A DNA stretch of 64,000 bases from Stenogyne calaminthoides (Eukaryota > Streptophyta > Magnoliopsida > Lamiales > Lamiaceae). Of the stretch, positions 54,019 to 64,000 are shown piece by piece. Below the pieces are notes generated by a model, which was not told the origin of the DNA, did no database searches, and was given only the letters and a program-made list of their open reading frames with translations. Numbering within the stretch: the stretch's first letter is position 1; each line of letters starts with the position of its first letter. A program made the position numbers and the translations under genes. Where the stretch lies: contig JBBCBC010000016.1 of NCBI GenBank assembly GCA_037126765.1, positions 14,744,728 to 14,808,727 of the forward strand, given 5' to 3'.

Positions 54019-55819
54019 TGTTGGGGAATTATTAGTGCCCGAAACCGGGATGAATATTTAAATACAAATTTAATTCTAGCAATTATTACTAGCATGAATT
54101 AATCCTATATTAATTCAAATAATAATTCAACAACAAATCATGCATATAAACAGTTCACATAAATCCTACGCATGTGGAATTGCTACGGGTTTACGTGAAC
54201 TAACCTCTTGGAGTGGCAATGGTTTCGTCGATGAAAACACACCAAAAAGCCTTCCCAAGTATTCCCAAGTCCTTGCTCGTCAATCCGGTGGAAGGAAGCT
54301 CGCGAACAATTAACAAAAGGGAAAATAAAATTTGTTGCACCACCTTTGTTGATTTACTAATTTTTTCAGCACATGGAAATGTACTTGGGGATGAAAGAAT
54401 CATCCCCTATTTATAGAGAGGGGGTTGGTCGAAATTTTGGAATAAAAATAATATGGAAAAATCTTTTCTTGATCTCCAAGAAATCTTGAATATATCTCAT
54501 ATATTCTTTTCTTCATAATTAAAATATTCCACAAAAAATCCCAACTCCTCTTGTTATGGCATATTTCGAAATTTTAAGAGAAAAGAATCCAAGATTTGGA
54601 TCTTCTTGAATTTATGAGATATACTTGTATTGCAAGAATACATATCTTCCATAATATCTTTTCAAGAAAATCAAGAAAATCTTTCTTTCCCTTAATTATT
54701 CAAAATTTTCGAAAATTTCATGGTAAATAACCAAGTGGGAGATTTATTGAATTTAATGAGATAATCTTGTATTCCAAGAATACATATCTTCATTCCATAA
54801 CAAAATTCAAAGAAAATCTTTCTCCCCTTTTATTTACTATTTTCGAAATTTAGGAAAAATAGGCAACAAAAAATTATTTTATTTTTAAACACATTTTTCA
54901 GTTATTGGACTTTATGTTGGGCTACTTGAGGGGCCTTTAGGAGAATTAAGATTGGACCTTCCAATGGATCTTGAATTACCAATATTGAGCCACAATATTA
55001 TTCAAGCCCATAAATATTAATTAATCTCACTACATAATTAATATTGCACTATCCATCGTAACTCATATTACTGTTAATATGGCTCCCGGTTATTATTTCC
55101 CGTGTTTAAGATTATCTAGCCCATTAATTAATTCAAGCCACTGAAATAGCTTTCCATTAATTAATATCTTTTATCCTTGGTAAAGGAACAGTTCAACATT
55201 ATTTTCCATACCGGAAACTAGTTACACTTGCAAGATTTGGTATGATAAAACTTATGAACCTCCCAAGGGGGCAAATCGAACAAGCATACTTGCACACGAT
55301 TCTCCGTATTATATCTTAGCAATCGCATGTGACCAATAATATTTCTCAAGATATAAAGTATTGAATCTCGTTGATTCTCTACCCGTAATAAGTCAAAGCA
55401 ATAGTTACTAACCACACGCGATCCTATTTAAGGGACAAAGATTAAGAAATAACGAACCACTGAGGTCTAATTCTTCCTAGTTCAGTGCACTAGACATGAA
55501 CTAGTGTAATCTCTTGGTCAAGACAAGTCAATCTGAGCATTACACTTCAACCTTTCACGATGGATTGTTCATTTCCATCTAGGTCGTGAATGGTGTACTT
55601 TTGGTTACAAGGGATTGTTAATTTAATCTTCTGTGATCTGGTATCACTAAATTAACTATAATATAACACGTACTATTTATTGAATAGTTATGCAGTAAAT
55701 ATATGTAACATTCGATGATATTTAAAGAATCAGTGATAAATAATTTATTTCAGTAAATAAGTCCAAAATTCAGTCTGATTATACAAAGTAAAAGCACACT
55801 TTTCAGTATAATCCCAACA
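54019..55819 (-). repeat. 5' LTR of D2, outer right LTR of the array
   Basis: 1801 bp, TGTTGGGGAATTATTAGTGC to ATAATCCCAACA. Followed at once by TGAAT and F coding text. TATA-like box on the minus strand at about 54406-54416. It has the most regular 3' half of the D LTRs here. Confidence 0.92.
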
Positions 55820-55909
55820 TGAATGTGGTTGGATCAACGGTTCCAGATTGAAGACCGAAGATTCTGAATAGGTCTTCATCAGTAACAAGAATGTTGAAAC
55901 CACCTACGC
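55820..55909 (-). pseudogene. Sirevirus F extra ORF, upstream fragment
   Basis: Minus-strand reading gives an uninterrupted 29-residue stretch including NILVTDEDLFRIFGL. It is the continuation of F's env-like ORF beyond the D array, shown by the shared TGAAT. It is cut at about 55910 by E leader text. Confidence 0.7.
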
Positions 55910-55911
55910 AT

Positions 55912-56132
55912 TAAAAAATAAATCCGAACGAGTCGAATTAAAAAAACATTCATTCATAAGCATGAAAATTAAACACATTAAATACCATGATAATTGGATA
56001 CCTGCAAAACAGATCTAGCAATTCTACAATCCAATTTTCAATTTAATGTCCAACATAATTTAAATAACAATTTAAAATTCAGAGCTCGAAACCAGAGCTC
56101 TGATACTAGTTGCTGGGAAATTAGGGGTGCCC
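55912..56132 (-). repeat. E leader fragment plus 22-base LTR head
   Basis: 55912-56110 equals the PBS-proximal leader of E3 (63510-63714), including a PBS (minus ACTAGTATCAGAGC, one change). TGCTGGGAAATTAGGGGTGC, an LTR head, follows and stops at 56132. Confidence 0.75.
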
Positions 56133-56603
56133 ACTCGCGCGTCTAGGGCCCATTCCGCCTTGTGTCGTGCTCCTAGGCCCATTCGCTAGCGACATCCGCA
56201 TCGCGCGCGTGCCTCCCTGTGCACATTTCGCGCGATGCACGTCGTCCATGTATGGTTCCGGATCCGTTTTAACTCCTCGTCTCCGTCTTCGTCTTCAATC
56301 AAGTTACAATTTATTTAATGAAAAATAAATACACCTTAAATCTAGACTAGTCTATTACACTTGAACAAATCAAATAGCTTAATCTACTCGTGGATTTTCT
56401 CATGAGAAAAACAAATCCGAACGAGTCGAATTAAAAAAACATTCATTCATACGCATGAAAATTAAACACATTAAATACCATGACAATTGGATACCTGCAA
56501 AACAGATCTAGCAATTCTACAATCCAATTTTCAATTTAATGTCCAACATAATTTAAATAACAATTTAAAATTCAGAGCTCGAAACCAGAGCTCTAATACC
56601 AGT
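56133..56603 (-). repeat. E leader fragment with GC-rich start
   Basis: 56133-56275 matches the GC-rich cassette end of E3 (63245-63375, TCTAGGGCC and GTGCCTCCCTGTGCACATTT). The AT-rich leader and PBS (minus TGGTATTAGAGC) follow, directly joined to the LTR at 56604. No gag or pol of this unit is present. Confidence 0.78.
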
Positions 56604-58301
56604 TGTTGGGAAATTAGGGGTGCCCGGATCTATTCGAGATGATTTTAAATACATATTTAAATTAAAAATTACTAACATGAATTAATCCTAAATCAATTCA
56701 ACATAATAATTAATAAGCGAATAAACAACATGCGTACACGTAATCCACGTAAATCCTAAGCATGCGGAATCTAGGAGTTACAAGATTACTAACCTCTTGT
56801 AGAGACGACTGATGAGATGATGGATCAACCCAAAGAGCCTTCCCAAATATGTCCCAAGTCCACGAATGCAATCCGGTGGGAGGATTCACACGAACAATTT
56901 TAATAAGAGGGAAAACCAAAAATATTTTGCCACCACCTTTGTGGATTTCTAATATTTCCAACACATGGAATTGCAGTTGGGAATGAAAAATTCATCCCCT
57001 ATTTATAGGGAGGAGGGGGCCGATTTTTAGGTCAAGAAATTGAGGGAGAAAATCTTTTCTTGGTCTGCAAGAAATCTTGAATATATCTCCTATATTCTTT
57101 TCTCCTTAATTAAGTTTTCCATAAAAATCTCTTCCCCTATTTATACCTAATTTTCAAAAATAACAAGGCAAAAAGAATCAAGATTTGACTTCTTGAATTT
57201 ATGGGATAATTATGTATTCCTACAATACTTATCTCTTTCCATAAAATATCTATAAGACAATCTTTTCTTCCTTTTTCCTACATATTTTTCGAAAATATTC
57301 ATAGAAATATTAGGCAAATTATTTTCTTCTCTCTTTCATTAATTGGACTTTATTTTGGGCTATGTGAGGGGCCTTTAGGAGAATTAAGATTGGACCTCCA
57401 AAGGACTATGAAGCTATAATATTGGGCCAAATATTATTCAAAGTCCATTAATATTAATTTATTCCACTATAAAATTAATATTGAACTATCCATCTTAACC
57501 CATATTACGACTTTACTATAATATTGATCCCGGTCATTTATTTCCGAGTCTAAGATTATTTTAGTCCATTAATTAATTAAGCCACTGAACAATTTTTATA
57601 TTAATTAATATCTTTATCCTTGGAGTAAAGACAGCTCAACATTATTATCCATACCGAAAATAAATTTCCACTTGCAAGATTTGGTATGACAAAGGTTCTG
57701 AGCCCACCAAGGGGACAAATCAAACAAGACGTACTTGCACACGATTCTCCATATTAAATGTCAGCAATCGTCATGTAATTAATAATATTGCCCAAGATAT
57801 AAGGTATCGAATCTCAATGACTCTCTTCCTATCATAAGTCAAAGCAATAGTTATTAATTTCACACGATCCTATTTAAGGGACAGAGATTAAGAAATAACA
57901 CACCACTGAGGTCTAATTCTTCTATGTTCAGTACCGAAGAATTTATCCTACTATATGTCCTATTCAGCGCATCCAAATGCACTAGTATAATCTCTTGGTC
58001 AAGACAAGCCAATCCGAGTCTTATACATCAAACTTTCAAGATGGTTTGTTCATTTCCATCTAGGTTGTGAATTTGTACTTAATTACAAGGAGTTGTTAAT
58101 TTGATCTTCTGTGATCTGGTATCACCAAATTAACTACAACGTAATATGTACTGACTTTATTGAACGGGTTTGCAATAAATATATATAACTTTCATTCATA
58201 TTTAAATGCAACAGTGATTAATAATTTACTTCAGTAAATAAATATGAAAACTCAGTTTGGTTATACAAAGTAAAATCATACTTTTCAGTATAACCCAAAC
58301 A
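56604..58301 (-). repeat. 3' LTR of E3 (also adjoins a leader on its left)
   Basis: 1698 bp, TGTTGGGAAATTAGGGGTGC to TATAACCCAAACA (terminus has one extra A). Leader plus PBS on the left and polypurine tract on the right mean it is shared by two units, as in the D array. Minus TATA-like box at about 56998-57008. Confidence 0.88.
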
Positions 58302-58418
58302 ATCTCTCACTTATACTCAAAGTCTGCTTTTAAGTATACCACATCATGTCTCGTGTTCTATGTGACATCTAATGTCACCCTACACGAACCTAGTAATTTC
58401 TCCCACTTATACTCAAAG
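58302..58418 (-). other. Polypurine tract of E3 and upstream duplicate
   Basis: TCTCTCACTTATACTCAAAG at 58303-58322 next to the LTR and TCTCCCACTTATACTCAAAG at 58399-58418, about 96 bases apart. D1 has the same pair 101 bases apart. Confidence 0.72.
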
Positions 58419-59300
58419 AAGATTGGCAACGTTCTTGACACCCATTCCTTCCACATGTCTCTCGAATGTACTCTGAGGCAGGCCCTTTGTGAATGGATCT
58501 GCTAGGTTATCTTCCGATGCAATCTTTGCCACCTCAATGTCTTCTCTCTTAATAATTTCTCGTATAAGATGGTATTTTCTTTCAATTGCTGGCCTTGTGT
58601 GCTCTTGGTTCCCTCGAATTTGCAACTGATCCGGCATTATCACAATAGACCGTGATTGTGTTGGGCAAATCCGGGACAACGTCCAAGTCAACTAGGAAGT
58701 TCTTGAGCCAAACCTCTTCCTTCCCTGCTTCACAAGCAGCTACGTATTCGGCTTCCATGGTAGAATCGGCGATGCATTTCTGCTTTACGCTTCTCCATGT
58801 CATGGCTCCTCCCCCTATGCAAAACACACTACCCGAGGTAGACTTTATGGAGTCAATGTCTGATTGAAAATCCGAGTCCGTGTAACCGATGGGGATTAGA
58901 CTATCTGACTGGTAAACTAACATTTTGTCCCGTGTCCTCTTCAGATACTTCAGAATGTTTTTTACCGCAGTCCAATGCGCTTTCCCCGGGTTGCTTTGAT
59001 ATCTAGCTACCATGCCTATGGCAAAGTAGATATCTGGTCTCGTGCACAGCATTTCGTACATGAGGCTTCCTACAGCCGAAGCATAAGGGATGCCTTTCAT
59101 GTCATCTATCTCATTCTGTGTTTTGGGACACATTTCCTTGGATAGATGGATTCCATGTCTGTAGGGCACAAAGCCTTTCTTGGAATCTTGCATGCTAAAG
59201 CGTTTCAAAACAATGTCAATATATGAGGCTTGTGAAAGCCCGATCATCCTTTTCTTGCGATCTCGAGTGATCTTGATCCCTAAGATGTGACCAACTTAAC
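58419..59300 (-). CDS. E3 RNase H and RT end (221-codon open frame)
   Basis: Open frame 58582-59247, with a further piece at 58413-58691. It contains the RT tail YIDIVLKRFSMQDSKKG and the RNase H domain with IGYTDSDFQSDIDS (catalytic Asp region), GGAMTWRSVKQKCIADSTME (Glu) and VYCDNAGSVANS. A frame change near 58600 separates the last block, ending ...FTKGLP near 58440. It degrades the RNA strand of the hybrid. The best preserved RNase H of the D/E group. Confidence 0.88.
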
Positions 59301-60006
59301 CCAAATCCTTCATATCAAACTGTTTTGATAGCCATGCTCTTACGTCCGATAACACCTTTACATCGTTTTCGATGAGCAGTTAGTCGTCAACGTATAGTAC
59401 CAAAAATATCAATGCGGTTCGTCATGCTTTTTGTAAACACAACTTTCAAAGTTGTTTTGATAAAAAACGTAGGATTTTATAACTTGATCAAAACACTGAT
59501 TCCAAGCACGGGATGCTTGATTCAAATTTATAAATGGACTTCTTAAGCTTGCAAACCAGATGCTCTTGACCTTTTTCAATGAAGCCTTCGGGTTGTTGCA
59601 TATAGATTTCTTCGTCAAGACTTCCATTGAGAAAAGTTGTCTTGACATCCATTTGCCAGATCTCAAAGTCTAAATGCGCAGCAATCGACAAGAGAATGCG
59701 GATGGACTTGAGCATGGCTACTGGCGAAAAGGTTTCCTCATAGTTGATCCCTTCTTTCTGAGTATACCCTTTCGCCACTAGTCTTTCCTTAAAAGTTTCA
59801 ACCTTTCCATCCGGTCCCCTTTTTCTCTTGTTTACCCACTTGCATCCAATGGGTTTTACCCCATTAAGTGGTTCGACTAGCTCCCACACTTTGTTGTGAT
59901 CCATTGAACCCATTTCGGCTTCCATTACTGTTTGCCAAGAAGTTGCATCTTTGTCTTGGATCACCTCATTGTAGGACCAGGGATCTGATTCTTCACCTGA
60001 GATCAA
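59301..60006 (-). pseudogene. E3 reverse transcriptase
   Basis: Open at 59488-60006 (172 codons): AEMGSMDHNKVWELVEPLNG, GCKWVNKRKRGPDGKVETFK, YTQKEGINYEETFSPVAMLK and FEIWQMDVKTTFLNGSLDEE. A frame change follows in the middle. The active-site box Tyr-Val-Asp-Asp is present at 59383-59394 on the minus strand, but the very next codon (59380-59382) is a TAA stop, so this copy is inactive. Confidence 0.88.
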
Positions 60007-61440
60007 GTCCGAAGACTCTCCAATCCCTAAGAATCACTCGGGTTGTCGAACAACCCTCCCACTACGATGAGGTTCCGATTGTGAAGGCGTGACGTTTGAT
60101 ATATCATTTTGTACAGTTGGCAATGGAGTTGGCCCCTTAAGTTCTTCCAAGGTGATTTCACTTCTAGGCTTTTTGTCGTTCATATAGTCTTCTTCCAAAA
60201 ATCTAAAGTGCGTAATGATTACGACCTTTTGATCTTCGGGACCATAGAACATGCATCCTTTCGTCCCTTCGGGGTACCCAATGAACAACCTTAATTCCAA
60301 ACGTGCATCCAACTTACCAGCTTCCTTGTCCAACACGTATGTCGGATACCTCCAGATCCTGATGTGTCCATAACTAGGGCTTGCGCCCTGTCCACAACTC
60401 TCTCCGGGTTTTAGGAACTGATTTGGATGGCACTAAGTTTAGAATATAGGCTGTTGTTTCCAAAGCATAACCCCAAAACGATTTTGGTAAATCTGCATAA
60501 CTCATCATTGATCTTACCATTTTTAGAAGCGTTTTATTTCTTCGTTCTGCAGCCCCATTTTGTTGAGGGGTATCGGGTGAATCCAACTGGGATGCAATCC
60601 CCTCTTCTGACAGGTAATTCAAGAATTCATCACTGAGGGATTCGCCTCCACGATCAGATCGTAGAAACTTGATAGTCTTTTCCTTATGATTCTCTGCTTG
60701 AGCCTTAAATTCTTTGAATTTATCGAAGGTCTCAGATTTATGCTTCATTATGAAAATGTATCCGTAGCGTGAGTAATCATCGATAAACGTAACGAAATAC
60801 TCGTAGCCACCTCTAGCTTTGATTTTCATTGGACCACACATTGGTGTGAACGATTTTTAACACTTCCTTAGCTTTAAGCCCCTTGGCTCCAAATGCCCTC
60901 TTGGTCATTTTACCCTCCAAGCACGATTAGCAAGTTGGAAATGGTTCAACCTGGAGAGACCCCAATGAACCATCTTGAACCAACCTTTAAATCCTTTTTG
61001 GGTTAATATGACCTAATCTTAGGTGCCAAAGAAGTGTTTTGTTCACGTTAGCCGAATGCTTTCTTTTACATAAAATAGTAGATGAGTTATACGATGCATT
61101 TTGTGAGTGGTGTGCACAGTTAAAAATATAGAGATTGTTAAAGTAAAATTCCACGACATATAATCACATAAATTAAAAAAACGATAACATGTTTATTAAA
61201 AGCGAGCAGAATATCCATCGACAAATAGTTTAGAAACTGAAATAAGGTTTTTTCAAAAAAAGGAACATAAAGAACATCTCTTAAAATTAAAAAACGGTCT
61301 TCAAAAAAAAAAATAGGTGCACGTCTCTCCATCGCTTGCTTTTTGCCACTCTCAGAAGCATCGCCTAGCGTGATGAGGATCTCACTTCTACTAAGTTGCC
61401 GGGTCTGCTTGACCCCTGAACGTGTAACAAACATGATCAG
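60007..61440 (-). pseudogene. E3 integrase and linker
   Basis: The core is open at 60374-60841 (155 codons): DDYSRYGYIFIMKHKSE, FLRSDRGGESLSDEFLNYLS and TPQQNGAAERRNKTLLKMVR, then SFWGYALETTAYILN. The linker is open at 60034-60336 with GRVVRQPE. The zinc-binding part (60842-61130) has a stop in the CESC block (TAA in place of Glu, near 60926) and further frame changes. 61138-61434 holds the region after the protease. Confidence 0.85.
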
Positions 61441-62355
61441 TGGATCACGTATCGACTACCCACGAATGGGTAGCATACTCCACCAAACAAGTTTCAACAA
61501 CTAGTGAGTGAGAATTACCTTTCTTTCCATTCCTTTTAGGTTTGGAACAGGCCGACCTCCAATGTTCTTTTTCACCGCAGTTGTAGCACTTTCCCTTAGC
61601 TGAACTCTTTACTCCACCCTCTTTCTTCACCTTACCTTTGCCCTTGGCAACACTCAAGTTAGCTTGGCTTTCGTTTTTGGTTTTCTTCTTCTTCTTGCCT
61701 CCCTTTGGCCTAGAAGAAGAAGATGGATCAAATGACGCTAAAGCTTGGTTGCTCCCTCCTAATATCCCTTCGGCCGAAACAAGAGCTTTCAAAGCAGTCG
61801 GTGCAAGGTGAACCGATTGTTCATCTGATAATTCAACCTGAATTGCTCAAAGCTTTTGGGCAGGGAATGGAGTATGAAATCGATTTGGGTCTCGACGTCA
61901 TATTCAGCTCCAAGCACCTCAAGTTTATTGAGGTGAGCCATCATCTGGAGAACATGATCCCTTACGGGTGTTTCCTCCTCCATTTTCATAGAGAGCATAT
62001 CCCTCATGGTGATCTGGCGAGCTACACGGTTCTGATGTTGAAACATCGCTTTAAGATTGATTATGATGTCCGCAGCGGTCTCAATGTTTTGGTGTTGGTG
62101 TTGCAACACATCTGACATTGGAGCCAAGATGGTACACTTTACCATTTTGTTAGAACGCTCCCAGTCATCATATTCTTTCTTAACCGTTTTCGTAGCCTCG
62201 TCTGATGGCTTCTCTGGTTTAGGTGCAGTTAGAACCCAGTTATGGCTTTGTGCAGTGAGGACAATTGTGAGTTTTCGATACCAATCAATAAAGTTTTCTC
62301 CAGTTAGCAGATTGTCTTTCAGTATATTGAACAGTGGATTAAAAGGTTGCGACAT
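61441..62355 (-). pseudogene. E3 gag and protease start (216 + 115 codons)
   Basis: Gag starts at ATG 62355 (MSQPFNPLFNILKDNLLTGE), which is the start I transfer to D1 and D2. Frame 61789-62355 covers the capsid with QNRVARQITMRDMLSMKM and FEQFRLNYQMN. After a frame change, 61445-61792 has the basic spacer, CYNCGEKEHWRSAC (CCHC knuckle) and the start of the protease at SWVVDT. The Gly codon of the Asp-Thr-Gly triad reads TGA, a stop, at about 61448 (GGG to TGA region GATACGTGATCC). Confidence 0.87.
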
Positions 62356-63700
62356 GATGAAACTGAAAATAAACATATATCTTGTGTCAATATCCGGATC
62401 AACACAAAGAAAATCACATAATTCGATCACATGATTCATATTGAAGTCTCAAAAAAATATGAACATGTATCAGCCAACATCTCAAAACAGATTTAAATGA
62501 GCCTCGTGGGAGGGGCATCATTTAAATCACATTCAAGCAGGTTACAAACAATAACAGTTACAAACCTTTAATTTTAAAAATTAATAGTCGGCTCCCACTT
62601 GACCAATATAAAATTGACAGGGAATTCGGTGAAGTATATGCATATCAATTTTATACCTAAGTAATAACCATAATAAAATACATAATTACTACTTTGTTTT
62701 GAACGAGCCTCGTGGGAGGGTCATCGTCGCCACTAATAATAATTCACAATCATCCTTTTGAGAATTTATTCATGTGAAAGCTATCTTTTGACCGTCCCGT
62801 AGGGGAATTTCTCGAAAAGATTTCACAAATAAATAAATCATGGAGGTCAAAATTAATTCAATTCAAAACCAAATTAATTATTAAAACATACTTAGTAATT
62901 TTTGAGTTTGATATTTTTCGTTGAGCAATTCTCATGCAAACACATTTAAACAAATTAAATAAGCATAAGAAAAAAAAACAACAATAAATCAAGCAAAGCA
63001 GAAAATAAACATATTGGGCACGTATTATCCAACTGCCATGGTTTGATTTTCCTTGGCTTGATCTTGAAGAAACACTGTCTTGAATTTCTTGCACTCGTTC
63101 GTCTCAAAAAAAAAATCTGTCTTTGAACGCCACGCCAAGCAGCTCGCAGCCGGGATGCACGCCAGCATCCGATCGGCCACTTGGTTGAGCGACCGCGCCC
63201 GCATGCCATGGCCGCCTTTGCCCAAGATCGCCCATCGCGCCCGCGCGCGCGTCTAGGGCCGATCCCGCCCGGTGCCGTGCGCCTAGGCCCGTTCAACTAG
63301 TGATGTCAGCGTCGCGCTCATGCCTCCCTGTGCACATTTCGCTCGACTCACGTCGCCCATGTACGGTTCCGGATCCATTTTAACTCCTCGTCTCCATCTT
63401 CGTCTTCGATCAAGTTACAATTTATTTAACGAAAAATAAATACACCTTAAATCTAGACTAGTCTATTATACTTGAAAAAATCAAATAGCTTAATCTACTC
63501 TTGGATTTTCTCACGAGAAAAACAAATTCGAACGAGTCGAATTAAAAAAACATCCATTCATACGCATGAAAATTAAACACATTAAATACCATGACAATTG
63601 GATACCTGCAAAACAGATCTAGCAATTCTACAATCCAAATTTCAATTTAATGTCCAACATAATTTTAATAACAATTTAAAATTCAGAGCTCGAAACCAGA
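62356..63700 (-). other. E3 leader with GC-rich cassette
   Basis: AT-rich 62356-63110, GC-rich about 63115-63375, AT-rich to the PBS. The small frames in the GC-rich part read in several frames and are not supported as genes. Shorter GC part than in D1 and D2. Confidence 0.68.
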
Positions 63701-63712
63701 GCTCTGATACCA
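63684..63712 (-). other. Primer-binding site of E3 and overlapping hairpin
   Basis: PBS TGGTATCAGAGC (63701-63712, minus). CAGAGCTC and GAGCTCTG form a perfect 8-bp stem with a 7-base loop (63684-63706), so the last six PBS bases would be paired. Confidence 0.9.
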
Positions 63713-63714
63713 GT

Positions 63715-64000
63715 TGTTGGGAAATTAGGGGTGCCCGGATCTATTCGAGATGATTTTAAATACATATTTAAATTAAAAATTACTAACATGAATTAATCCT
63801 AAATCAATTCAACATAATAATTAATAAGCGAATAAACAACATGCGTACACGTAATCCACGTAAATCCTAAGCATGCGAAATCTAGGAGTTACGAGATTAC
63901 TAACCTCTTGTAGAGACGACTGATGAGATGATGGATCAACCCAAAGAGCCTTCCCAAATATGTCCCAAGTCCACGAATGCAATCCGGTGGGAGGATTCAC
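63715..64000 (-). repeat. 5' LTR of E3 (partial)
   Basis: Starts TGTTGGGAAATTAGGGGTGC and matches 56604-56889 almost base for base up to the window end. Confidence 0.9.

Larger units (their letters stand above)
14048..55819 (-). mobile_element. D-family copia array with shared LTRs, hosting B and A
   Basis: A block of about 41.8 kb that begins and ends with D-type LTR termini and is flanked by TGAAT. Order along the plus strand: LTR head (14048-14223), leader remnants (to about 14740), LTR (about 14744-14820, then 24926-26744 after B), internal D1 (26745-32347), LTR (32348 to about 34165), internal D2 (to 54018, interrupted by A), LTR (54019-55819). Each internal region uses the LTR to its right as 5' LTR, and the inner LTRs are shared by neighbours. 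This is the product expected from recombination between LTRs of like elements. Confidence 0.8.
56604..64000 (-). mobile_element. Copia element E3 (5' LTR runs off the window)
   Basis: 3' LTR, polypurine tract, RNase H, RT, integrase, protease, gag, leader, PBS and the first 286 bases of the 5' LTR, all on the minus strand. Same organisation as D1/D2 with diverged LTRs. It is the least scrambled of the D/E copies. Confidence 0.9.

Noticed and set aside
61723..62115. 130-codon plus-strand frame (and the matching ones near 51701 and 29944)
   Set aside because: Exact antisense of copia gag with recognisable capsid and knuckle coding on the other strand.

Overview
This window is a stretch of plant nuclear heterochromatin with no host gene that I can support. 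Apart from about 1.6 kb of low-copy DNA (about 6436-8063), the 64 kb is made of nested Ty1/copia LTR retrotransposons. Evidence for a flowering plant: primer-binding sites complementary to plant initiator-Met tRNA (TGGTATCAGAGC) beside the LTRs, copia domain order (gag, protease, integrase, RT, RNase H), Sirevirus-type elements with an extra ORF after pol, and a Stowaway MITE with CTCCCTCCGTCCCA ends. I cannot name the species. Two copia groups are present. Group 1 is Sirevirus/SIRE-like: A, B and C (LTR about 2.0 kb) and a more divergent family F (LTR about 1.4 kb). Group 2 is a second copia group whose lineage I do not assign: subfamily D (LTR about 1.8 kb) and subfamily E (LTR about 1.7 kb), nearly all on the minus strand. 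Layout from left to right: 1-5608, minus-strand Sirevirus C (integrase, protease, gag, 5' LTR), inserted in a D/E-type LTR whose tail is 5609-6435. 6436-8063, low-copy DNA with degenerate repeats, a Stowaway MITE and a hAT-like end. 8064-14047, 3' LTR and extra (env-like) ORF of minus-strand Sirevirus F, interrupted by an E solo LTR (11665-13365). 14048-55819, a D-family array in F's env-like ORF, bounded by the 5-bp duplication TGAAT on both sides. Inside it LTRs and internal regions alternate and share LTRs, and two plus-strand Sireviruses are nested: truncated B (14821-24922) and complete A (34913-49542, duplication GCCAT). 55820-55909, continuation of F. 55912-64000, an E-family array with duplicated leader segments and one nearly full element (E3) running off the right edge. 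The inferred order of events is F first, then D and E insertions into F with LTR-LTR recombination giving shared-LTR arrays and a solo LTR, then B, and A most recently. All gag-pol tracts are broken. Many breaks, however, are not ordinary decay: copies differ again and again at CAG/CTG trinucleotides (CTG reads TCG or CG, CAG reads CG or CGG) in sharply bounded patches, and short pieces of the elements are scrambled. I therefore think part of the damage is a consensus-sequence artefact, plausibly linked to CHG methylation, and many frameshifts should not be read as biological. The most interesting biology is the Sirevirus extra ORF (own TATA-like box, NLS-like and coiled-coil segments, a 45-bp repeat encoding QTED-type dynein-light-chain-like motifs), hairpins that overlap the primer-binding site in both groups, a variable GC-rich cassette in the D/E leader, and the tandem shared-LTR architecture.
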